A stretch of 9,620 nt of DNA. Source: Promethearchaeota archaeon (GTDB lineage: Archaea > Asgardarchaeota > Lokiarchaeia > Sigynarchaeales > SOKP01). This document shows, piece by piece, positions 1 through 7,800 of this stretch. The DNA is taken from assembly GCA_014729315.1 (NCBI GenBank), contig WJKD01000384.1, positions 1 to 9,620 on the forward strand. The letters are read 5' to 3'. Every line of letters begins with the position of its first letter. Position 1 is the stretch's first letter. Under the pieces are notes generated by a model. The model saw only the letters and a program-made list of their open reading frames with translations, searched no databases and was not told the origin of the DNA. The translations under genes were made by a program, and so were the position numbers.

Positions 1-19
1 ATATATTGCAGTTTTTAAA

Positions 20-325
20 TTAGGTTTCCTCGTCTTGAGTTTCCCAGAAATCTTTAATAAAATTGGTAATTATGAGAAATTTATCTTGATCGTCCTTGTT
101 TAACTTACTTAAATGCCCGCTTCGAATAATAATTTTAGTAAAGTTTAAAAATTCATCTTTTAAATCGGTGATTCTGAATCTATTCCGATTATGAATTACA
201 AAAACAAAGGAATCAATTTGATTTTTAATAATATTCAAATTTGGATTCGATTTTTTGATTTCTTTTGTCCAACTGTATTCAAAAATTGGTAATTTAATTT
301 TACCTGTTTTGTGTTTTTTTATCAT
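20..325 (-). CDS. Hypothetical protein, 101 aa, unrecognised
   Basis: I do not recognise this protein. It begins with a basic stretch (MIKKHKTGKIK), has a hydrophobic beta-like segment in the middle (DSFVFVIHNRNRFRI, about residues 38-52), then amphipathic helical stretches, and ends acidic (WETQDEET). There is no signal peptide, membrane segment or cysteine. The call as a real gene rests on three things: the frame is open over 101 codons, a purine-rich AAGGGG sits 6 nt before the ATG, and a TATA-like element lies at a suitable distance upstream (384-391). It lies 166 bp downstream of the large helical protein gene and is co-directional with it, so it may be transcribed alone or by read-through. 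It could be a small soluble cytosolic protein. No function is assigned, and a spurious frame in AT-rich DNA cannot be fully excluded. Confidence 0.6.
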   Translation of the reverse strand: MIKKHKTGKIKLPIFEYSWTKEIKKSNPNLNIIKNQIDSFVFVIHNRNRFRITDLKDEFLNFTKIIIRSGHLSKLNKDDQDKFLIITNFIKDFWETQDEET

Positions 326-326
326 A

Positions 327-339
327 ATTTTCCCCTTAA
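327..339 (-). promoter_or_regulatory. Ribosome binding site of the 101-aa gene, part of a 13-nt motif shared with another leader
   Basis: Read on the minus strand this is TTAAGGGGAAAAT, with the G-run ending 6 nt before the ATG at 325. GGGG can pair with the CCUC of the archaeal anti-Shine-Dalgarno sequence with one G-U pair, so it is a plausible but non-consensus ribosome binding site. The identical 13-mer occurs in the leader of the 1488-aa gene (9388-9400), where it is about 41 nt from the start codon and cannot act as that gene's ribosome binding site. Confidence 0.4.
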
Positions 340-383
340 TTTCGTTAATTATTCTTAGTGTAGTTTATTAACATAAAGTCTTC

Positions 384-400
384 ATATAAAAGTATTCGAC
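384..400 (-). promoter_or_regulatory. Putative archaeal promoter (BRE/TATA-like) of the 101-aa gene
   Basis: On the minus strand this reads GTCGAATACTTTTATAT. TTTTATAT (384-391) fits an archaeal TATA box, and the purine-containing CGAATA just upstream could serve as a BRE. With the usual 25-ish nt from box to start of transcription, the transcript would begin near 361. That leaves a leader of about 35 nt containing the AAGGGG element. It is called from sequence pattern and spacing only. Confidence 0.4.
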
Positions 401-491
401 TTCAAGAAATTATTGATTTACTAATAGAGAATACGAATCTCGTCAAATTGTTATGAAATATAAATAAGGATGAGTTGAATTGTGCTAGTGC

Positions 492-3400
492 TTAATTGAA
501 TAGTTTCTCGTAGATTTTATCAAATCCTGTGTGCATTTCACGAGAATATTTATTAAGCAAACTAAAAACAGGATTTAGTTCTTTGAATAACTCTTTATGA
601 ATGCTTGCTCTCAATGCCTCGCCTAAGGTTTTTTTATCCAAATTATCAAATGGAGGTTTATATCCTTTAAGCAATGTTCGTTCGTCTGTCCAAATGAGAT
701 TTTTTCCAAATATTCTGTCAAGATGATTATAGGTAATTTCGGAGGGCATAGCCATCTCTATTTCCAAATAAGGAATATTTTTATCAGTATACATTAATTC
801 AGTACTGAGGATTTTTCGAAATATCTCGTCTTTTGATAAGGCGGCATTCATGCTAATTCTTAACAAATCGCTAATTCTCGTTGATGATTTAATAATCGAT
901 TTTATAGAGCTCTTATTATATCGCCCTTGTTTTACTAAATTCATTTTAATATCAAGAGGAACTTCGTAAATAGTCGAATCGAGTAATGACATTATACGTA
1001 TTCTATTTACATTTTCGAAATTTATCTCGTTTAGGTTATATTTCTCACTTTCACGTCTAATTGCTCCTCTTAGGTCTTCCGAAACGCGTTTAATGATTCT
1101 TTTTAACGATGGAATCTGAGGCGGTTCAAAAGAAAACTTTTTTTCTAAATAACTAACATCATTTTCGATTAGATCCGCTAAGTCGTCTATTTCTTCTATT
1201 AAGGAGTTAATCTTTTTATCTGATAATTTCTTGAGATTATAATCCCTTGAAATGTGGTTTTTATCTGAGTGTTTCGTATCTAGAAAGTACTTCTTTTCTT
1301 TTGGTGTAACATTTTCTAATATGATATCTATTGTCTTTAATTCTTCAAATTTAAAAATTCTCAAGTCATATGGGAAGTTAGGTTTATTTCCAATATTTCC
1401 CATTAAATAACCTGATGTCTTATTGTACAAAGTATCGATTTTAAACTGCAAATTCTTGATAACTTCATTTTTACTAAATTTGTCTATTAAAAATTTGAAG
1501 AATTTACGAATTTTATCAAGCTCGACGAAGGATCGAACGAACCTGAATGAATCATTTACGCCCTCTTTTTCCATATATTCCACTAAATAATTCATAAGAA
1601 ATTCCATATTGAAGTATTTAAACTTACTTTCGTATTCCTTAATCGTTTTAAAGAGATAATCAAACGCTTTAAAGCCGTAAAATAACTCTAATTGTTCTCT
1701 AGCTTTTTTATATTGCGTTTCAAAAAGAGAACCAGGTCTGATCTCAATTTCAGACTTTTTTATGTCAATTTTACCGTTGCCCTTGAAAGAAAAGCTTCCA
1801 AAATTATCTTCGTAAATGGCAGCGTAGGTGTCAACTAAAGCTTCTAAGAGTAGATCGTAAGACTTATGTTTATTCTGAATACTGGATTCTTTAATTAATG
1901 GTTCGTCTCGTATTATCGTTTTTACGATACCTTTAATATGAGCGTAACCACTTAATGATAAAAATTCGTTTTCTAGAGAATCTAATAACTCGAATATATC
2001 GATTAAATCGCGAAACTTAACAATCCCTTTTATTCTCTCTTCAATGGCTTTTAGTTTTTCGTTATCCTTGAGCAATTCTCGAGCATTGGTTATTTTATTA
2101 AGAAGTTGATTTAGCTTTTTTGTTTCTTGATTATCAACTAAGGATTTCGTACTTTTCAAGATCTGCTGAATCGTGTCTTTATCACGTTCGAGCGAATTGC
2201 GTAGTAGCGTTTTTGATATCGATAAGAGATCTTGATATTCTGATTTGGTGAAATATTTTTCTTTAGCGGCTCCTAGATTTTCAATCTCGTTAGTAATTCT
2301 ATTTAGCTCTAATTTTCTTTTATAAGCGTCTAGTAGATGAACTCTTTCCTCGGAATTTGGATTAGAATTTTTTAGAATAATCTCCTTTATAAAAAAATTT
2401 CGTTTGGATTTAAGTTCCTTGTTCTTACTTTTTGTTTTTAAAAGTTTTTCGCAATAATCTAAAAACTCTTGGACAGTTATATTTTGAGATGGAACATTTA
2501 ATTCTTTAACTAATCCATTTATCTTTTCAATCCAATTTTCGAATAATTCTCTTGAATTTTGAAGTTCTCGAGCAACATTATCTCGAGTCAATCCAAAACT
2601 GTCTAAGATCTGAATAAAAGACTCTTTATACGAATTAGGCAAACTTAAAGACTCAATTTCGTTATATAAATTAGTATTTAACCCAGTATCCTTAATTATT
2701 TCGGAGCAAAACTCGAGGGAATAAGAGTCAAGGGCAATATAAAGATTTTTATCACTAATCAATAAGGGATTTTGGACATAATTATCGTAAAGATAATTTT
2801 CAAGATAACTTCGTAAGAGCCCGATGGAATACGACTTTACGAGACTTTTTGGAGTAATTCTCCTTAATGCTTTCACCAATAGAGCAGCAAAACTATAGTC
2901 TTGAATTCTATTCACAAATAAATTGAGATGATAGATAATTCTTTCGATTATCAATATTTTGATGTCGTTTGGAAACACAATCACATGTTTAAACTTATTA
3001 TAAGAGTTAAAGATATGCTCGTAAAGAGCATTAACGATTTTTGTAATTAAATTCTTTCTTTGTCGATTTATGGTCTCTCTTACTACTTTTCTAAAGTCTT
3101 GTATTATATATTCCTCTTCTTTAGATTTATCAACGCTATTGGGATCTATTCCAGTTTCTTGATGAATTAATTCGTTTAATTTCTGGATTTGTTCAATATT
3201 ATTCGATTTTTCTCCATAATTCATTATTTCTTGATTAATGTAGGTGTAAGTTCCTCTAAAATTGTCTAATTCTTGCTCTACATCCCGATTTCCTAATTCT
3301 TTCAAAATGGAAACAAAAGTTTCTAAATTACTCTTTAATTTTGTTAGTTCAGGATATAATTCTTTAGCTTGGTTCTCTGATAATAACCCTTCTTCGATAA

Positions 3401-4466
3401 ATGGTTTTAAAATTTCAGCTTCGTTAAAATGTATGTTCTTCTCAAGCTCTACAAGTTCTGAGCTTTCCTCAGTCTTAAGGATATCTTCTCTTACCGATTT
3501 TATGTATTCATTAAGTTTTACTGTGGAGGGTAATAATTTTTTAATTATTTTTATTTTTTCAAATTCAGAATTTTTTTTAATAGAAAATAATTTCTCGGGG
3601 ATTTCTTCCAGACTTGAATAACAATTTTCTAACGCTACAATTAAACCCCTTTTTTTTTGAAAATAACTTTCTTGTTTGTCTAAAAATTTATTGTAATCAT
3701 TTCTCAATTCCTTATAGGAGTTGGACTTGCCATAAATTTTAATAGCTCTTATTTGAGTAAGTCTTTTCTCATCTTCTAAAAATTCGTGCACTTGTTTTTT
3801 TATATACTTTTTAAATTCAGATACTCTCTTGCCATATTCCTCTTGCATACAAGTGGATTCTAATGGAATTTTTGATAAAATTGCTTCCAGAACTCTTAAA
3901 TCATTTTTCAAAATCATATTTAGAGTTTGATTTATAATTCGGTTTAGCTTGTGGTTTTTTTCCCCTATTAAACGTCCTTTTTTACTGAAACCAAAATCTT
4001 TAAGAGAATTATTCAATATATCAATGTTTATAATAGGGTCTATAACACGTTCCATTGTCAATTCGCCCAGCATGAATCGATACACAATTTCGTCGTTTAT
4101 ATCCCTAAGAAAACGCAAAAGATCGTTATATTGGTAATCATTTTCGAATTGCGGTCCAGAAACTTGTAACATTGATGTTATCACAGGCACAGGTTTGTCG
4201 TGTAACCCGTTGCAAATATCATTTCCCCAAGTAGTATACAGAGTTAATCGTTTTGCTCCTCCCTTTATATCTTCCCAACTATATTTACTCACCTCGTCAG
4301 ATTTAACCATCTCCTTACTAAGTTGTTGACTTGCGGTAATGAATCCCGCAGTAATGTCGAGATCCGTGAGATTGCTTCCTTGACTACCGCATTTTCCGAT
4401 GGCAGTCCCGCTTATGGAATTGACATTCAAATACCACATATTTCGAATAATAGAGTCTCGTCCCAT
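492..4466 (-). CDS. Giant helical (partly coiled-coil) protein with N-terminal longin-like domain
   Basis: This 1324-residue protein has no signal peptide and no membrane segment, so it should be cytosolic. Residues about 7-133 look like the longin-like domain of Asgard small-GTPase-associated proteins: a strand beginning at IRNMWYLNV, then a helix in DLDITAGFITASQQLSKEM (35-53), strands near 62-100, and a closing helix LLRFLRDINDEIVYRF (116-131). The rest is almost wholly helical and Lys/Glu/Leu-rich. Coiled-coil-like stretches lie around 175-290, 330-440 and 700-830. A short beta-like patch (SFSFKGNGKIDIKKSEIEI, about 891-909) and a possibly globular C-terminus from about 1225 (PYLEIEMAM... 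IWTDERTLLKGYKPPF) interrupt it. The ATG at 4466 is chosen because GGTGAT lies 6-7 nt upstream; starting at Met10 would cut into the first strand. No nucleotide-binding motif (Walker A or GTPase G-motifs) is visible, so an ATPase of the SMC type is unlikely. A role as a scaffold or GTPase effector/regulator is inference from the N-terminal domain. Confidence 0.85.
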   Translation of the reverse strand: MGRDSIIRNMWYLNVNSISGTAIGKCGSQGSNLTDLDITAGFITASQQLSKEMVKSDEVSKYSWEDIKGGAKRLTLYTTWGNDICNGLHDKPVPVITSMLQVSGPQFENDYQYNDLLRFLRDINDEIVYRFMLGELTMERVIDPIINIDILNNSLKDFGFSKKGRLIGEKNHKLNRIINQTLNMILKNDLRVLEAILSKIPLESTCMQEEYGKRVSEFKKYIKKQVHEFLEDEKRLTQIRAIKIYGKSNSYKELRNDYNKFLDKQESYFQKKRGLIVALENCYSSLEEIPEKLFSIKKNSEFEKIKIIKKLLPSTVKLNEYIKSVREDILKTEESSELVELEKNIHFNEAEILKPFIEEGLLSENQAKELYPELTKLKSNLETFVSILKELGNRDVEQELDNFRGTYTYINQEIMNYGEKSNNIEQIQKLNELIHQETGIDPNSVDKSKEEEYIIQDFRKVVRETINRQRKNLITKIVNALYEHIFNSYNKFKHVIVFPNDIKILIIERIIYHLNLFVNRIQDYSFAALLVKALRRITPKSLVKSYSIGLLRSYLENYLYDNYVQNPLLISDKNLYIALDSYSLEFCSEIIKDTGLNTNLYNEIESLSLPNSYKESFIQILDSFGLTRDNVARELQNSRELFENWIEKINGLVKELNVPSQNITVQEFLDYCEKLLKTKSKNKELKSKRNFFIKEIILKNSNPNSEERVHLLDAYKRKLELNRITNEIENLGAAKEKYFTKSEYQDLLSISKTLLRNSLERDKDTIQQILKSTKSLVDNQETKKLNQLLNKITNARELLKDNEKLKAIEERIKGIVKFRDLIDIFELLDSLENEFLSLSGYAHIKGIVKTIIRDEPLIKESSIQNKHKSYDLLLEALVDTYAAIYEDNFGSFSFKGNGKIDIKKSEIEIRPGSLFETQYKKAREQLELFYGFKAFDYLFKTIKEYESKFKYFNMEFLMNYLVEYMEKEGVNDSFRFVRSFVELDKIRKFFKFLIDKFSKNEVIKNLQFKIDTLYNKTSGYLMGNIGNKPNFPYDLRIFKFEELKTIDIILENVTPKEKKYFLDTKHSDKNHISRDYNLKKLSDKKINSLIEEIDDLADLIENDVSYLEKKFSFEPPQIPSLKRIIKRVSEDLRGAIRRESEKYNLNEINFENVNRIRIMSLLDSTIYEVPLDIKMNLVKQGRYNKSSIKSIIKSSTRISDLLRISMNAALSKDEIFRKILSTELMYTDKNIPYLEIEMAMPSEITYNHLDRIFGKNLIWTDERTLLKGYKPPFDNLDKKTLGEALRASIHKELFKELNPVFSLLNKYSREMHTGFDKIYEKLFN
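4068..4448 (-). other. Probable longin-like (roadblock/longin fold) domain of the 1324-aa protein
   Basis: Residues 7-133 follow the pattern I associate with Asgard longin-like domains: hydrophobic strand with Trp followed by a Gly turn (MWYLNVNSISG), an acidic start to a long helix 'DLDITAGFITA...LSKEM', paired strands 'IKGGAKRLTLYT' and 'VPVITSML', and a final amphipathic helix. The known role of this fold is as a platform for small GTPases or as a dimerisation unit in trafficking and polarity proteins. The match is by eye. A structure prediction would settle it. Confidence 0.5.
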
Positions 4467-4472
4467 GAAAAA

Positions 4473-4478
4473 ATCACC
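4473..4478 (-). promoter_or_regulatory. Shine-Dalgarno sequence of the 1324-aa gene
   Basis: The minus strand reads GGTGAT, a six-base match to AUCACC near the 3' end of archaeal 16S rRNA, ending 6 nt before the ATG at 4466. It is the best ribosome binding site in the window, and it fixes the start of the long helical protein. Confidence 0.7.
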
Positions 4479-4867
4479 AATTACTTCAAATTATTATTGT
4501 AAAAATTTTTTTATTAATTATTTTGTAAAAATGCCATTTAAAAAAGTCTCTTAAACCGTGAATTACGAGTATAACAATTTCTCTCTGACAAATTTAAATG
4601 GTTTAATATTCAGATAAATTTCTTGTTAATAAAATATTTAATTGGTAAATCCAATAGATAGAGTAATTACTGATTGTCCTCTTACAAGCGTCCTAAATGG
4701 AAATGGAAGTAAATCCCCCATAAATGGACTGAAATCAAATCTCATCTATAATATCTTATAAATTTTCTTAAAATTAAAGCTTTATTTAACCAAAAGATTT
4801 AAAAAAGAGCCATAATGAGGAAGTTAGTATCGAAAAATGAATAGAATTAGTACTTTGACAAAATTGG

Positions 4868-4884
4868 AAAAATAAAAAAAAAAA
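4868..4884 (-). terminator. Oligo-T terminator abutting the stop of the 1488-aa gene
   Basis: Immediately after the TAA stop (4885-4887) the minus strand runs eleven T, one A, five T. Archaeal RNA polymerase terminates at U-rich tracts without needing a hairpin, so this is a good candidate terminator. It argues that the 1488-aa gene is not cotranscribed with the next gene. Confidence 0.6.
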
Positions 4885-7800
4885 TTATAAAGAATTTTTG
4901 AGTATTTCAATATCATTTTGTGCTTTATCAATAGTTGACAACATTTTGATTGCTAATTCCTCCGAAAGTTGACCCCACTTCAACATTCTAATTATTTTAC
5001 AGCTTGTCTTATCTAATTTCCATTGACTTCTTGTCAATGAATATTTAATATTACATCCTAAACTAAGTTTAAAGATGGAACATTCTAGACAATTAATCGC
5101 AGATTCAAGACTCCTTGAAATACATATTTTACTACAATAATGCAACTCGTCTTCAGCTAAGTCTTTTAGATCAAGGAGATCAATCTCTATTAGTGCGATA
5201 TTGTATCCTAATTCTTCACCAGTACTCGCTCCCATGAGGATTACAATATTGTTTCTAATTTGTCTAAGGTAACTAATTATATAGTTCGAATCTTCTTCAG
5301 GAATCATACAGATTTTCGAAAATATCGTAGCTCTGCATTCAGCAAGTTCCACATATATCTTTGCGAGCATATCCCTAATTATAGCTCGAGAGTTTCTTTG
5401 TTTCTCAATAAGACAATTAGCTCGTTGAAGCTCTTTTTGGGCACGACTTAATTTACAATCTAATAACCAGCTAAAAATCCAGCAGAGATTATCTGAGATG
5501 TATTCTTTAAGGTCTTCTAGCTGCCAACATACAAATTCATACATATCTTCTAACATAATCTCAAATTGTCCAGCGATCGAAGAATTTAGCTCGTCATTGG
5601 GTCTATCATTATCATTGTCGGTCGCAAGTACTAATATTTCGTAAATTTTATTTTTGAGAATCCATTTGTTCTCAAAAATAAACACAAAGGTATCTCCATC
5701 AATATATCCGGCAAGTGGTTCTATTAGCTCTTCATCAATATAAATTGAGAACTCACTAATCCCACTTTGATCCTCTGCTTCAACTGATATATTAATATAG
5801 TGAATATCGTGAGAAATCGTTAAATTGCTCAAATTTGGAGCTATTGTGTCATCATCAATAATTTCTTGACTTTTTGTGATCTCTGCAACAAGTGAATCTA
5901 AAATAATCGCCCTATCGTCATCATTGTCTCTAGCTAAAATTGTAATGCTATAAGTTCCCAAATAAGGATCTAAACACCAACTCCCAGACTTATTATCTTC
6001 TATTGTTAAACTATAATTCGGTAGTCCCTCAGAAGAAACATACGAGATTGTAATAAATAGCTCATTAAATCCCGTATCCCCATCGCCACCTAAACCATCA
6101 TCGAAGTCACTGATATCCCATTCAAAATGTCCTGGATTAGCATCTGAACCATCTCCCCCTGCGTAATTTAGATTGATTGTCGGAGGAATTGTATCGTCGT
6201 CAATTATTTCAATAAAGACTGTTAATGTATTATTTAAACTGTCGTGGGATCTGTCGGAATCATTGTCTTCAGCTTTAAAAATAAATGAATGAACTCCTAA
6301 GCTATTAGGCACAGTATATTCGCCACTGGGGTCGATCAAAAGCCCTGATTCGTCTGAAGCAAAAACGATAATCGTACCAGGATTTCCGTCAGTTCCGTCA
6401 CCCGTATAGATATAGTTTATTATAGGAGGAGTGATATCGTCGTCCACTATTGTTACCTCCTTTTTATTTTCATTTATTTCTTGGTCTATCGTACCCCTAT
6501 CTAAATCACCATTCTTAGCTAAAACTCTAATAGTATGAAGTCCTAAATTGTTTGGAACATTATATAAACCAGTTTGAGTTCCTTTTAGAACATCGTCTAT
6601 ATATACTAATACTTCCTTGATGCCACTTTCTGGATCGTTTGCAGATACATTCCATTTCCCTGGAGTCTCGTCTGTCTCGTCGCCATCTATGTAATCTATA
6701 GTGATCAAAGGACCAGAAATATCGTCGTCCGTTAATAAAACATTAGAGTAATTAAAGCTCATTTCCTTATCTATTTCTCCACGGTCATTGTCGTTATTTT
6801 TGATAATAACGATAATCGTATGAATGCCTAATTTATTCGGGAGATAATATGGATATGAACCCATGTCGCCCGGTTGATCAACACCGTTTACGCTAACCCA
6901 TCTTTCTGCTAATCCACTTTCACTATCCTCTGAATAAACATTCCAATAACCAGGATTGTTATCAGTCTCATCTCCATGATAAATTATATTGATCCACGGA
7001 GCAGTGGTATCGTCGTCTGTTATTTCAATTTCAACTGATATATTATTTCTCAAATTGTCGTTTAATCGGTCCAAATCGTTGTCTTCAGCTTCAAAAACAA
7101 ATGAATGTACTCCTAAACTATTAGGTACAGTATATTCGCCACTCGGGTCAACTAAAAGTCCTGATTCGTCTGAAGCAGAAACGATAATCGTACCAGGATT
7201 TCCGTCAGTACCGTCACCTGTATAGATATAGCTTATCATAGGAGGAGTGATGTCGTCATCATTAATCGAAACTTCGGATTGTTTTATCGATGTTTCTTGA
7301 TCTGAAATCCCTCGATCAATATCCGAGTTTTTCGCAATTACGCGAATAGTATGAACTCCTAAATCGTTCGGGACATTATATAATCCAACATGAGTTCCTA
7401 TCAAGATATCATCTATATATACCAAAATTTCTCCGACTCCACTTTCTGGATCACTCGCTGATACGCTCCATTTTCCCGGACTTCCGTCCGTCTCTTCACC
7501 ATCTATATAATTAATTGTTATAATTGGTCCCGAAGTATCATCATCCACGATTCTAATGCTGGACGAAGCTTGATTCGTCTCTCTATCAATATCACCTCGA
7601 TCATAATCATTATTCTTTACAATTGCCCGTATCGAATGTAATCCCAATGAGTTTGGGACGTAATAGGGATAAAATCCCATGTTATTTGGCTGTGGTACAT
7701 TATCTATATAAATCCATCGTCCATCTATACCGCTCTGGGCATCGTCAGCGTAAACATTCCAATATCCCGGATTTCCATCGTTACCACTTCCATAATATAT

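Larger units (their letters stand above)
4467..4884. other. 418-bp intergenic region between the two large genes
   Basis: No convincing gene is seen here. The end near 4885 holds the T-tract that follows the 1488-aa gene; the end near 4466 holds the ribosome binding site of the 1324-aa gene. Two TATA-like elements face that gene on the minus strand. TTTTTTAAAT (4536-4545) would give a leader of roughly 45-50 nt. GAAAATTTATAAG (4755-4767) has the better BRE-TATA layout but would give a leader of over 250 nt. Between 4638 and 4745 a 35-codon minus-strand frame (MRFDFSPFMGDLLPFPF...) is open, but it has no Shine-Dalgarno sequence and lies in a locally less AT-rich patch; it is not called as a gene. 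No tRNA, hairpin-plus-T terminator or repeat array is visible. Confidence 0.5.

Noticed and set aside
326..491. Terminator or RNA gene in the spacer after the 1324-aa gene
   Set aside because: There is no oligo-T run or stable stem after the stop codon; GCACTAGCAC beside the stop is not a true palindrome, and no tRNA-like or box C/D pattern was seen.
492..4466. SMC/Rad50-type ATPase
   Set aside because: The coiled-coil-like stretches suggested it, but no Walker A, Walker B or signature motif is present at either end.
4534..4601. Inverted pair CCATTTAAA (4534-4542) and TTTAAATGG (4593-4601)
   Set aside because: Nine AT-rich bases separated by 50 nt in DNA of this composition are readily explained by chance, and no T-tract or gene position gives it a role.
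6989..7225. Open frame on the plus strand opposite the Ig-like array (and similar ones at 3262-3621, 3949-4137, 5260-5451 and 9113-9355)
   Set aside because: All lie antisense to the two long minus-strand genes, have Ser/Phe-rich compositions that mirror Asp/Glu/Lys codons of the real genes, and lack ribosome binding sites. The 6989-7225 frame is a by-product of the repeat.
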